Assembly: GCF_900130125.1 (NCBI RefSeq) | Contig: NZ_FQXY01000009.1 | Coordinates: forward strand, 783,760-847,759 | Length of the DNA: 64,000 nucleotides | Reading direction: 5' to 3' | DNA from: Bacteroides congonensis | Lineage (GTDB): Bacteria > Bacteroidota > Bacteroidia > Bacteroidales > Bacteroidaceae | In this document: piece by piece, positions 1-11,700 of the stretch | How the letters are laid out: the number at the start of each line of letters is the position of its first letter | Position numbering within the stretch: the first letter of the stretch is position 1 | Position numbers and translations under genes: made by a program | The notes under the pieces: generated by a model | Databases searched by the model: none | Told to the model about the DNA's origin: nothing | Seen by the model: the letters and a program-made list of their open reading frames with translations, nothing else

Positions 1-78
1 GTGTTGGCCGATTTACTGTTAAAAGAAGAAAGAAAGCTGTTTCGGCAGCAACAATATAAAATTAAACATTTAATTTAA
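1..78 (+). CDS. 3' end of an upstream prophage gene (partial)
   Basis: An open frame runs from the first base of the window to a TAA at 76-78. It encodes about 25 residues with a charged, helix-like ending (LLLKEERKLFRQQQ). It lies 14 bp before the next same-strand gene, so it is probably the tail of the preceding gene in a + strand prophage operon. Nothing about its function can be read from this fragment. A chance open frame of this length is also possible. Confidence 0.45.
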   Translation: MLADLLLKEERKLFRQQQYKIKHLI

Positions 79-92
79 TAAACTAATAAACA

Positions 93-422
93 ATGAACAT
101 TATCAGAAAATTACGTGCATCAATCCGTTTAAATGAAGCGGTAGTGAAAGCAGACAAAGCACATGAGGAAACAGGTGAACGTTATTACGTTATGCCCAAT
201 GGAAAGAGTGGTAAACTCATCATTATGGATAGATTCAACTTCCGCAAACTGAAACAGAAAGGTTATTTATCTCGTTCAACATTCGTGAATGATTTGGAGC
301 GTGAGTGTTTCTATTGTACTCCTTATAAAAATGGAAGCGGCGCATTACCTGAATTAATTGTGAAACTCAAGCGCAAAGAATATTTCACTTACCTTGATTC
401 ACTCAAAAAAAGAAAAAAGTAA
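93..422 (+). CDS. Small basic phage protein of unknown function
   Basis: A 109-residue basic protein with no signal peptide or membrane segment. It starts with an arginine/lysine-rich helix (MNIIRKLRASIRLNEAV), followed by a GERYYVMP segment and a LIIMDRFNFRKLKQKGY segment. I associate this pattern with small proteins of Bacteroides phages, but I cannot name a family. The A-rich leader before the ATG (aactaataaacaATG) fits Bacteroides initiation. Its stop TAA overlaps the next start by one base (TAATG at 420-424), so the two genes are probably translationally coupled. Possible roles include nucleic-acid binding or a virion accessory; neither is shown. Confidence 0.7.
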   Translation: MNIIRKLRASIRLNEAVVKADKAHEETGERYYVMPNGKSGKLIIMDRFNFRKLKQKGYLSRSTFVNDLERECFYCTPYKNGSGALPELIVKLKRKEYFTYLDSLKKRKK

Positions 423-655
423 TGGGAAGTAGATATGATGCAAAACAGGGGATAGACGGCATTGTCACACTTACTAATGACCCTCTAGCTATTGACAATA
501 TCCGAAAAATAAAAGCTGGCGACCGAGTTGTGTGTAATGACGATGGAAATTCAGGAACAGTATTAGCAGTAGACGATGATAATTACGGTTGTACAGTACT
601 ATTCGATGATACATTAGAAACATGGATAGAATGCGACCAATTGTCCAAAGAGTAA
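422..655 (+). CDS. Small acidic beta-rich phage protein of unknown function
   Basis: A 77-residue protein that shares the TAATG stop/start overlap with the gene before it. The sequence alternates hydrophobic and acidic residues (KAGDRVVCNDDGNSGTVLAV, then CTVLFDDTLETWIE). This looks like a small SH3/KOW-like beta barrel, although that fold assignment is inference. There are no membrane segments. It ends 2 bp before a perfect hairpin that separates it from the convergent portal gene. No specific function is recognised. Confidence 0.65.
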   Translation: MGSRYDAKQGIDGIVTLTNDPLAIDNIRKIKAGDRVVCNDDGNSGTVLAVDDDNYGCTVLFDDTLETWIECDQLSKE

Positions 656-657
656 TT

Positions 658-700
658 TTCTAAACGGCGAATAGAGCGGGGTTCTATTCGCCGTTTAGAA
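658..700. terminator. Bidirectional hairpin between convergent phage genes
   Basis: A perfect 18-bp inverted repeat (658-675 with 683-700) and a 7-base loop lie exactly between the stop codons of the + strand gene ending at 655 and the minus-strand portal gene ending at 702. No long T-tract follows on either strand. The position and perfect symmetry indicate a two-way terminator. Confidence 0.85.
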
Positions 701-701
701 T

Positions 702-2672
702 TTAGCCTTGCATTGCCCCATGCAACTGATTTACAGCTTCCATATTTGCATTTTGTTGCGCTTGTTGGAGTAATTGAGGTGAAAGCCCGTCAGGAACTCT
801 CCCCTGTGCGAGTTGTTCCTTTTGGCTCTTGATACTCTGTAATAGTTCATCGGCAAACGGGAAATCTCCATGTTCAAGCAACTGCTCTACGCTGATCGCT
901 TGGGACTGGTACAACTGCATTAGCATATCATTAGCAAGATGCCTGTATGCCGGTGTTGAAGTACTTTCAGTAATGCTTAAGTCAAATTCTACATCCCGGA
1001 TTTTCTTCGGGTCATATTCAATTTGTGCACCACTCCTACCAGCAATATTGAACACACGTTTCGTATCATAAAACTGCTGCATGTTCTTCACATCTTTGTA
1101 TGCCCCGTCCACAACAAAGCAACTAAAACACTCAAGCAAATCTAGTAGTGATTTTGTAGCATTCTCTGTCTGTTGATTGTAATGTGATGCACTTTCCCCC
1201 GAATATCCCGGCTTTCCCTGCAATGCACCAGTTACCCCCGAAATATCCTCAAAGAATTTCAATTGCATATTCAGTAGTTCGGCAATACCTATGTTCGTGG
1301 AGTTGTTGGCTACCTGTTCCGGTACCTTGCCACTTTTGCTTGGTCTGTACACAATGACACCATTGAACTCCGTCCAGCTCTCTGCAATATCGTCAATGCT
1401 CACACCATCAGGCAAAGAATCTTCCGGCATCATCAATACACCTTTTGCGCTTGCCCTCATAATCCAGTCATAAAGCGTTATCAATCGATTGGTGTATCGT
1501 TGCTGGTCTATCACATCCGCCACGAATGAGTGTATTTCACCATCAATAAACGGATAAGCTTTGAAAACGTATGGATGACTGCCATGTTCGTAGGGCGTCT
1601 CCCCTTCCCTCAATATATCACCGAATGGAGATAGATAATAGAAATACCAGTAATCATCTACAAACCAAGTAGCTTTTATCAACGGTACTTCTTCTTCAGG
1701 CATACCCACCTCCTTGGCCATACGCATACGTTCTTCGTTTTCGGCAAGTACTACTTGTGCATAATCTTCCTCATCTATCTTGAAAATGTCACCATTTTGG
1801 TAATCATGACAACGGTATCTCGGCTTCTGTTCCTTACGCCATATTTCTATTACCCTGCATCTTCCCGGCTCACTGGTAAAGAGAAAATCATAATTTTCTA
1901 ACCGACTATACCCAAATCGCTCTGCGTAAGTGGCTATATAATCCTTTCTTGCAGCCCACTTATAAATATCACGAAGCTCACGATATTCTTGCGGACTGGA
2001 AGCAAATTGCTCACACAGTTGCCCAAAAGATATATCATGTACTTCTCCAAGCACGGACACATCCCAACCTCTAAAATCCCTCATATTGTTATCAATGAAG
2101 AAATTGTTCGGCTGTACATAATCCGTCCAGCAATCTTCTTTACCATTACGCCAACCATATGATTTACGATGAACAATAAAGCCACTGATTAGAAATTCTT
2201 CCATACTTCGAGCGTACACATCGGGCATTCGGTTGAGTTGCATATTGCATTGTAATATAGTACTCATTGTTTCACCGAGCTTCTGTTCATCTCTATCACG
2301 TGCTGTACAAGTAGGTTCTTTACTTTGGCTGCGGTACACCCCCAATACACTGCGTACAAGCCGACGAATAAGATTATTTTTCAATGGCACATTACCTTGG
2401 CTCTTGATATATTCTTCTTCAGTCATGGATTTACCATCAACACAAATCATATCATCCCATTGAAAACCATAAGTATAGCGTTTATTGCGTTCCCGGTCTT
2501 TTCGAAAGTCCTCCATCTGATTCCAATAGTACTGCGCTTCCATTAGAATATCAAATGCTCTGCGACCACCATACCGCTTTGCAGAAGCAACGGTATCAAT
2601 TTCAGATAGCTCATTCCGTTTCGGCGCAATTCGGCTCATTGGTAACAATTTTCCTTTGCCTTTATTATGCAT
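702..2672 (-). CDS. Phage portal protein, P22-like
   Basis: About 656 residues if translation starts at the ATG at 2672. The open frame extends to 2723, but a TAnnTTTG box and a hairpin lie inside that extension and the A-rich leader AACAACGAAAAT precedes 2672, so I prefer the shorter form. The protein resembles the P22-type portal family. It has an early arginine-rich helix (IRRLVRSVLGVYRSQ), a central aromatic region around WYFYYLSPFGDIL, a FVADVIDQQRYTNRL segment, and a glutamine-rich C-terminus. Portals form the dodecameric vertex ring through which DNA enters and leaves the capsid. It is the last gene of the virion module, 66 bp after the giant protein gene. That order differs from P22, where the portal precedes the ejection proteins. 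Confidence 0.8.
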   Translation of the reverse strand: MHNKGKGKLLPMSRIAPKRNELSEIDTVASAKRYGGRRAFDILMEAQYYWNQMEDFRKDRERNKRYTYGFQWDDMICVDGKSMTEEEYIKSQGNVPLKNNLIRRLVRSVLGVYRSQSKEPTCTARDRDEQKLGETMSTILQCNMQLNRMPDVYARSMEEFLISGFIVHRKSYGWRNGKEDCWTDYVQPNNFFIDNNMRDFRGWDVSVLGEVHDISFGQLCEQFASSPQEYRELRDIYKWAARKDYIATYAERFGYSRLENYDFLFTSEPGRCRVIEIWRKEQKPRYRCHDYQNGDIFKIDEEDYAQVVLAENEERMRMAKEVGMPEEEVPLIKATWFVDDYWYFYYLSPFGDILREGETPYEHGSHPYVFKAYPFIDGEIHSFVADVIDQQRYTNRLITLYDWIMRASAKGVLMMPEDSLPDGVSIDDIAESWTEFNGVIVYRPSKSGKVPEQVANNSTNIGIAELLNMQLKFFEDISGVTGALQGKPGYSGESASHYNQQTENATKSLLDLLECFSCFVVDGAYKDVKNMQQFYDTKRVFNIAGRSGAQIEYDPKKIRDVEFDLSITESTSTPAYRHLANDMLMQLYQSQAISVEQLLEHGDFPFADELLQSIKSQKEQLAQGRVPDGLSPQLLQQAQQNANMEAVNQLHGAMQG

Positions 2673-2686
2673 ATTTTCGTTGTTTA

Positions 2687-2727
2687 ATGATTGCTTAGAG
2701 TACAAAAGTAGTACCCAAAGCAATCAT
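2687..2727 (-). promoter_or_regulatory. Hairpin with embedded -7 box between giant gene and portal
   Basis: A 10-bp perfect inverted repeat (2687-2696 with 2718-2727, ATGATTGCTT/AAGCAATCAT) encloses a second GTAC/GTAC stem (2700-2703, 2711-2714). Read on the minus strand, the loop contains TACTTTTG (2703-2710), a full match to the Bacteroidales -7 box TAnnTTTG. No good -33 TTTG was found at 19-21 bp. It may be a portal-specific promoter with an operator, or a processing or attenuating hairpin in one long transcript. Confidence 0.5.
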
Positions 2728-2738
2728 TTTAGGTTTAA

Positions 2739-5700
2739 CTATTTACGTTCGTCTTGCTCCATCTCTAAAATAAATGTCCGCTTTAACTCATTAATCCTCT
2801 TTTCAAGTTCTTCTGCTTTTGAGGTATCTCCGATTTCCTTAGCAGTATCATAAGCTTTCTTTAGTTTTGAGTAAATACGTTCCATTCCTTTCATTTTTAC
2901 ATATTCAGGATCAATGATAATCTCGCTTATCAGTTCTGCTTTCTTCTCCAACGGTAAACTCAAATCACCTTTAATGGCGCTGAATTCACTCGCCTTTGCA
3001 CGGTATGCATCCAAATAACCAAAGAACTTCTCATCCAGCCCCCTACCTACATTACGTTCATCGCCACCGCTCATCAACATTCGGTTAGCAAGCGGAACAT
3101 AACGCCAATCAAAATCTTTTTCACCTGTTCCCACATTGATCAAATTACGAATTTGGTTGGTTACAGTGAAGAAGCCGCCGGTGTATTGTTTCAATAGATA
3201 CTCAATGGCAGCAGGATTCAAGTCAATAGTACCTTTCCTATACTTGCTTCCTCCACTGACTTCGTTCAGTGTTTCAGAAAGGTTTACAAGGTCTTTATTC
3301 GCACTCTTATAGGCTTTCGTCCAATTCGGCATATATTTATTGTAGGGTGTATCTTTCCATATCGGACTACCGTACCAACTCTCGTTATTCGATACTTCCA
3401 CCATCGGCTTGACGCTGCTTGGCCACAACGCTTTTGTCCCCTCCATCATATCTACGGGAAGCAATTGGCTCATCTGTGCCAATACATCGCTAACCTCCAA
3501 TTTCTCGTTATGGAACAGGGAAGAACCGGTAAGTTCTCCCATCGCATACACAGCTCGGTACTCGATAGGCAAAGGAATCTTTATCCATGCGTTACCGGGC
3601 CCCTTGACAATGAGGTTCTGTCTGCGAGTATGTTCGGGTATGTCATAGTAGCTGTCATCGTCATCATCACCTCCAGCCGAAGCAAGTGCGGTAACAAGCA
3701 TGGCTAACCCATACCATGATGCAACAACAGTACCCATTTTGCCGGGATGCCTCATCGCATACTTCAAGAAGTTTCCGAACGTTCCTTGCAGGGCGGCATT
3801 CCAAAAGATATATCCGGCTCGTCCTGCACCCGATACACCGGCTGCTACATTTCCCAACATGGTTTGTCCTTCAGCCCCCAAGAACTTATCACCTGCGCCT
3901 TTCTTGTTGAAGTTCACACTGATTTCCTTGGCATCCCAAATACTGCGGTCTATTGTCCGTCCCGCATTCCTGCTTGTTACAAAGGCGGCAAATCGGGCAC
4001 GCATCTCTATACCTCGTCCCACTTCGCCTATCCAGGTAGCCATACATTCACGTACCACATGGGCAGGAATTTTTTCATTCGCCGCTTTCAGCATCTTCTT
4101 GATTTCTTTCTTATGCTCGTCAATGTCTGCCATTCTTGAAAATCCTGTCTCGCCACCGTTCATCATGAACTGATAAAACATTTTCTCTATTTCATCATTC
4201 ATATCAAGCGTTCCCCTGCGGTATTTATCCAATAACATAACCATTCTTACAATAGGTAACTTCGCAAAGTTCATGTTATATTGAATAGCATATTTCGGAC
4301 TTTCCTTAACCCACACCATAGAATTAGAATATACCATATCACGCAAGAAGTTACTTGCAATAAAGTCCGGCTGTAATGTGGTGTACAATGAGGACAGTGT
4401 TCTGTTCACATCTCCAATGAGATGTACAAGCTGACCGATACTTCCGCTGATATCATTATCCGGGTTCGTCTGTCCGTTCAATGCTTGTGCAGCTCTCGGA
4501 TTACCGTTAATGGTAATCACATAGTCTCTGCCGTTTCGCTTCACCACCACTTGATGCTGTCGCAAATCTCGGCTCTCAACAACACGATACGGAATGTTTG
4601 CCGCATCTTTGCCGTGCTTGTAGTTATCGGGGGCAGATTCAGCAAGCTGCTTCATCTTATCCTCAAACTCGTTCAACTTTCGCTCTACCTCTTCGGGACT
4701 ATCGTTAATGTCAATATTGTCGGGGAATATCGGTTTCCATTCATCGGAAACTGCATCGTACTGCAACCACAAATCACTCACACTAACAAGGTCGCTCGGA
4801 TGGTTGAGGGCAAAGTTCAAGAACTTCTGCTTCACGAGTTTGTTGCGGTTTCCCTGCATGATAGTACCTTCTGCCATTGATTGCAAGTAGGCAAATGGAT
4901 CGTCTGCTTTCGACTTGCGTCCCTCCGCCTTCTTGATTGGAGCATTGAACGCACTTTGCCTGTGCGTCAGATATGCGTATGCTTCAGAACTCGTTTTTTC
5001 ATCAAATCCACGCAAAGGGATATAAAACTCATACATATCTCTCACACTGTCGTAGGTTTCCTTGCTCATCATTCCGCATTCGTAGGACTTGGAAAGGACT
5101 GCCTTGCTGACGGCATTAACCTTGCTCCACAATGCGGTGGTGTCGTGTGCGTTTTCGTACTCATCTACCATAACCTGTGCTTCGGCTTCTGCATCTGCAA
5201 TCTCTTCCATACCTGTGAGGGCGGTAAGACCTGCATAATCACGCTTGCGGCACTCGTCGATAAAGTTCTGCAAGGTCTTTGTACTCTTCGAATGCTGCTT
5301 CTGATATTCCGCGAAGTCTTTTTGTGCATCACGCTCTGCCATTACTCTATTGCGTTCAAGACCGTGTTTAGCCATCATATAATCGGTCAGTTCCTCGCGC
5401 TCTGCTGTATTATGCGCAAGTTTGGCTACCTCTTCAAGCATTGGCTTGAACAATAGGTGCGCAAAGGCATCGGCTTCGGCTTTGTTCACACTTGATAAGC
5501 GGTTCTCACCTAAGTAAGCATTTTCAAATCCATCAACATCTTCCATTTGGATATTCTTGCCGAGGATTGCGGTCATTGCTTCTTTCAAACCAAGCATACT
5601 ATCCTGCAAAGCTTCCTGTGACTGATACATTCCACTGCGTACACGCCGCTCATACCTATCACGGGCTAAAGCCTTTTCATGTATCTCTGGGTCGCCATCA

Positions 5701-8700
5701 CGATACAAGTTATCATCGGTTTCGGCTACGACTGATTGACTTGCTGAAATTTCAGCATAGTTACCAACCTTCAACTCATATTGTTTGCTCATATCGGTGG
5801 CTTCTCCCAATATGCTGCGGTACCTGCCCGGTTCTGCAAGATTCTCATAACTGCGCCACAATATATAGCGGAGTTCGTTGTCAGTCAGAGTTACCCCTCT
5901 GAAATCTTCAAAGCCAATCTTGTGCAACATATTCAAGAAGAAATTCTTAATCTGATGCCACCAGCTTGCATTGGTGTTCTCAAATTCGGTATCTTCGGCA
6001 AGCGAAGCCAGATATTCTTCAGTAGCCTTATGGAAATCCCAACCGTTTTTTGCAGCCATATCTACAATGCGTTTGCGTATGGTCTCATCGGCATTATTGA
6101 ATACATTATCGAGGAATGTATCGAAATGTTCTCCGAACAACTGGCGTAAACCATAGTGCGCCACAGCCTCATGCAGCAGCGTCTGCTCAACATCAAACGT
6201 ACTGGTATGGTTAGGAATGACAATGGTTATCTTCCCTGTACTCTTTGAGTAGAAGCCTTTCGCACGCTGTTTCTTTCCTTCCAAGACGGAAGCATCGGTA
6301 ACAACCTCCACATTGCCAAGATGCAGTTTCTCTGCAAGGCTTTCCACACGCTCTGCCATTCTTTGGCGTTCACGCTGTGCAAATTCCCTCCGCTGCTTTG
6401 CCGTCCTCCTTGGTCTGCCTAATAACTTGGCGACTGGGTCGTTCTCAAAACTGACCTCATCATCGGTATATGCGCCAATACCGTTACGATAGTCATTTAT
6501 AATCTCTGCATTGAGTGCGGCAATCTCTGCATCGGTAACAGCGTTTTCCTGTCTGCGTTGAGGTTCACGACCTGCCGCCTTGACCATTTCGTCAACTTCG
6601 GACGGAGTAAGCAAGCGTTTAACGCGCATAGCACCAGTGATTATCCAAGGGTCGGTTTCGGGGTTAGGATTGGTACGGTAAGTGTATGCTCCATTTTCAG
6701 GAATCCTTGGAAGCCCGGCATAACTGTGTTGGAACTTGCCGTTCTTGTTGTAGCCATAACTCATAGCCTCTTCCTGATAGTCCACGTCATTGGCATACTC
6801 CACCTCAGCCCAAACAAAATTGGCAGGAAACAAGGTTTTATCTCCGTTCTCATCAATGCGGTTAAACTGCAATGCGTATGGAATGACACCTAAATGCCAT
6901 CCGGGACGATAGGCAAGTTTACCACTACCGCCTTGTGTACCTTTACCCCCTGCTTTTACTTGATTGCGTCCCGTCTTGCTCTGTCCGGCTATCGGTGCGG
7001 CATCAGCATCCAGCCATACACCGACCGGCGTCGCTTCTCCGTTCGGATTGGCAACCATAGGCGGATACAATTCGCCGTTCTTCAAAACAAACACCTTATA
7101 TCCGATACCTGTATTTTGGGGTGCGGCATCTTCGCGAATACGATACATCGTGTCATCGCTGCGATATAAGACATCATCCTCATCAGCATTTGTAATGTCG
7201 TTGGCTGCTTCCACGCTTGCATCCATTTCAGCATACTTGGCTTCCTTTTCCTCCAGCTCTTTCTTCATCAGTTCAGCGTATTCTTCTAACTGTGATTTCG
7301 CCTGTTCCAATTCTTTTTCATACTCGAAAGGCTTACCCTCTCTTGACAGGAGTTCTTTCAATTCGGCCTCATTGTGTTTCTTGCTTCGCTCAGCGGCTTC
7401 CAATCTTTCGGTAAAGTTTTTTCCTGTAATCACATTGCCGGTAATATCCTCAATGGCATTACGGAGCAGATTTTGACGTACAGGAACATCCTCGATACCA
7501 AGTTCTGTACATGAATAAGTCATTTTTCTTTCAACGTCATTGAACAAAGTTGTACCATCACGCATGGTCTGTCTTGTCAATTTAGTTGTTACAATGAATG
7601 GGAAATTGCCTATCTGTATAGTCAGTTCTCGCTTTTGTTCCCCTGCAATATCACCGTCTTTCATCTGCTTCATTTCAGCAAGAACAGTCTTGTTGTGTTC
7701 CTTGAAGAAATCATCCATTGTATCAACAGAGGTAAAGCGATGTTTGCCGATTACAATCTCTTTGAATTGTTCATCGGGGAATGATGCACGTACAGCCTCC
7801 AAAGATCGGCTGTTATCCTCAATGCGCTTTTCAGCATCTTTGATAAAGGCTTTTAACCTTGGCTTGGCATTATGGATGTAGGCTTGGTCTGTTTCCCATT
7901 GCTTTTTACGGCTTGCATACTTGCGTACATTCTTTTCCGCATTGTTTTTCAGCATGGCATACTCACTGCCGGAGAGTTGTGCTATAGTATCTCCAAACAC
8001 ATCTTCTTCCTCCTCAAGCACACGGTTGGTCATACTGTTCGACATCATCTGCTTGCCATTCATAATACTATCGGCAATGGCCCCCTTTGTTTTCAGACGT
8101 TGGTAGGCGGTAACGTCCAGACTATCCTCTACACCGAAACGCAAGATACGTACAGGTTTATTCATATCCTTGTGCAGATTTCCCTGTCGCAAAATACGTC
8201 CGTTACGTTGGGTATAGTCCATTGGACGGTTAGGCGCATCCAAATGTATCAGCGTGTGCAAGCGTTCCTGAATGTTCACGCCTGTACCGAGTGTAAAGGT
8301 CGAACCGAGAATCACACGCACCTCGCCACGGTTTACCTTTTCAAAGATTTCAAGTTTTTTCTTGACAGTCATTCCCGACCTCATTATTACAATCTCATCT
8401 GCAGGAACCCCCTCTGTAATCAGCTTATCCCTGATGTCATCATAAAGGTTGAAGCCACTCTGTTTGTTTTGGTAATTGTCGGCAAAAATGGCAACCGTAC
8501 CTTTGTAATCGGCTGTTTCTTTCAGCGAGCGCAATGTCTGTCGAACGGCTTCATGAGTCTTACTGTTTACATCATCTTCAGCATCAGACTGTACCAATCG
8601 GGCATCCACGGCAGCGGCTTTGGCAATACCGTACATCGTGAGCGGGATGTGGCTGTTCTCTTTCTTCTCCTTTCCGCTCATCTGTTCATAATGTTCAAGT

Positions 8701-11700
8701 TCGTTCTTTACGAACTTCATGATGCTACGTAATGCGCGTGTCTGTGGCAGATAAAGGTCTTGTGCCTTTCCTCCCTCCATTTCGGGTATTTTGTCCTTTA
8801 CGCCGCCGGCTTCTTTGGTTAGGACGGTATCGGACACTCCCGACCATATACGCACCAGTTCAGGCAGATTGACATACCCAGCAAAGCGGTTGTTCTCTTT
8901 GAACTTTCCGCTTGTGGTGAACTCCAGCATCTGCTGAATGTTACCGAAGTTGCGCACAAAGTCATCAAAGTAATAGATACCGTACTCTTTCATCGTATCA
9001 GCAGGCATGAGATAGCGCATGAACGTCCAAATCTCTGCGGCGGTGTTGCTGATAGGTGTACCGGTTGCAAAGATTACGTTCCGTCCGTTGTTTTTTTCCA
9101 AGATAGCCTGTGTCTTCAGGAACACGCCTTGTGACTTCTTGCTGTATGACGGATCCACACCTTTAACTCCACGCTGCATGGCAGTGGCAAATCCGAGGTG
9201 CTTATACTCGTGCGCTTCATCTACAAGTAAAGCATCAATGCCCATATCGTCAAAGTTCTCCACATCGTCAGTTCGGCGGTCAAGCATTTCCATAGCTTTA
9301 ACCTCTGCGTTCTGCAAAGCTACAGCACGTTTCTTTTCATCATTGGCGGTACGTTTCTTTGAAGCATTGTCTGCAAGTCCGGCAAGCTGCTCCTCCAATA
9401 ATTCGATTTCCCGTTCAGCCTGTCGGGTAATCATATTTTTTCCGTCCGGGTCTTCTTCTTTCATCTTTTCAAGAATGAGCATCTTCTCCTCAATCTTGTC
9501 CTGCACGAAAGTCATTTCCCTTTCCTCGCTGTCGGGGATAAATTCAAAGGTAGACTGCGGAACGACAATCATATCCCAATCGTTGTAACGTATCTTGGCA
9601 TAAAAGTTCTTTCTGCCCTCTGCACTGCGGTCTGCTTCTTCAAGTGTCAGTATCTTGGCGTTGGGGTACAGTTCCTTTGCACTTGCAACGAATTGTCCAA
9701 CGGTAGCATTCTGCACCACAATCATGGGTTTGCGTGCAGTACCCAAACGGCGCATTTCCATTGCTGTAGAAATTAGAGTAAAGGTTTTCCCCGTTCCAAC
9801 CTCATGGGCAAGCAACAAAGGCTGTTGTGTGCCTCTTACAATGGCTCTGCCTTGATGCGGACGCATCTTAAACTTGTGCGAGGCACCTCCGAAATACTCC
9901 GGTACAAACTCATCTGGTATGCTCATAGGCACAAAGTTATTGAACGTGTCATTATAGATACGCTCAATCAATGCCGACATTTCCGGGTCGCTCTGCATCT
10001 TCTGCCTTGCCCAATCCTTGAAATCTTGACGGATTTCATCAATTTTGGCGGCACAAGCCTGTGTCGCTTCCTTGTCGGTAATGGTTTCGGTAGTGCCGTC
10101 ATAGTGTTTCTTGGTGGTGGAAACGGTGATGCTTCTGTTCTGAATGGCAGCTTCAATGAGAGTATGCCCCATAATGGTACGGTTAAGCATTTCGCTGGTT
10201 ACCCCCATTGCACGGTTCTTCTCATAATCGGTGAAGTATGGTTCTTTCATAAACCAAGTACCGCCCACAGCTGTAAACCGTACGTCAACCTCCGTGCGTT
10301 CCTTTACAAAATCCTCATACAGTTTCGGGTCAATCCAAGAACTTCCGAGGGTAAAGTCAATCAAATGTGCGGGGATTTCCATAGGCATGACCTCCTGCAA
10401 TGCCTTGATGTTGCGGTCAAATTCCCCATTTTCGTTATTTACCTCTGCTTGACGCAGTTTTTCACGAATATTTCCGCTCAAGTAGTGATACGATGCTTCC
10501 ATCTGTCGGGTTACAGGGTTCTCGAAACCGTAACCGCTCTCGATGATTTCTTTCTTCACATCCTCGATACCTGTGCCAAGTTGTCCGGCGATATACGGTA
10601 TATCTACACGACCGAATTTAAAGATACTTGCAATGATACCGTCCTTGACATTGGCAGGAGTGGGTTCTTTTTCTTTTTCAACAACACGTTTGCTGAATAC
10701 ATCGGTCTTGTCAAATTTCTGTATCTGGTTTCCTTTTTCATCTGCCGTTTCTTCAAACTTTTCAAGAGCGTATACATTGGCATAGTCCACATCATTTCGG
10801 AGAAATGCAATGGCGGTGTTCTTGTTGAAGTGTCCGTATGTGCCGACAAAATCATCGTATACTTTGTTGAGTTTGTCAAGCAACGGTTTAAGTCCCTTAT
10901 CGCTTTCATTCGCAGTCTGATAGGAAAGGACTTCCGCAAGAGCTTCCTTGATAGCGGTGTATGCCTCAAAGCATTCCACTTTCGTATGCCCCTTTACCTT
11001 GTTGGCATTCACTTCGAGAGGTTGTGCGCTTGCAGTTGAGTTGATGTATAGTTTTCCGTCTTTGACAAACACTTCGCCAATCTTCTTGCCGGGCATTACA
11101 TCGGTGGCAAGCTCGGTATTGCGCTCACCAAATTCCTCTGCACGGAATGAGCGGACAAATTCAGCCAACATTTCTTCCTGTTTCTTATTCTGTTTAGGAT
11201 ATAAGCCTTTGCTGGTCGGGCGGAAAGTATCGCCTTTCTCAAATGCAAAGTGCATTTCACCTGCCATGTTTTCGGGGTGTTCAATGAAATAGCGGTTGTA
11301 GTCCATTGAAAGCTGCTTAATGACTGGTATCTCCTTGCCTTTAACCTTGCGCGTTTCCCCGGTATCATACTCTGCCATGCGCTCTCCGCTCACATCACTT
11401 ACATCAATGGCATGGACAGACTTCTGCCCGTTCACACGCTTGCGGATAACAACGATGTCAGAGGTTACTCCGGTGCCGCCGAAAGTCTTGTTGTGCATAC
11501 GGAAAGCACCCACGAAGTCTGCGCCTCCCTCGCCCACAATCCAGTCACGGAGTTTCTTACTGTTGTCAAGCGTACCATTGGACGTGATGAAGATACCCAA
11601 ACCGCCCTCACGCAGTTTGCGCACATTCTTTGCTATACAGAAATCGTGTATGTTGTGGAATTTCTTCGACAGGTCTTTGTCGCCCGTGGTGTCATTCACA

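Noticed and set aside
2673..2723. Longer portal start at 2723
   Set aside because: The extra 17 residues overlap a hairpin and a -7 box and do not resemble portal sequence; the ATG at 2672 has a better leader.
7872..8732. 286-codon + strand ORF opposite the giant gene
   Set aside because: It lies antisense to the helicase domain, has a composition rich in His, Cys and Phe typical of an antisense shadow, and has no recognisable motif. Several other + strand ORFs across 2.7-20 kb are of the same kind.
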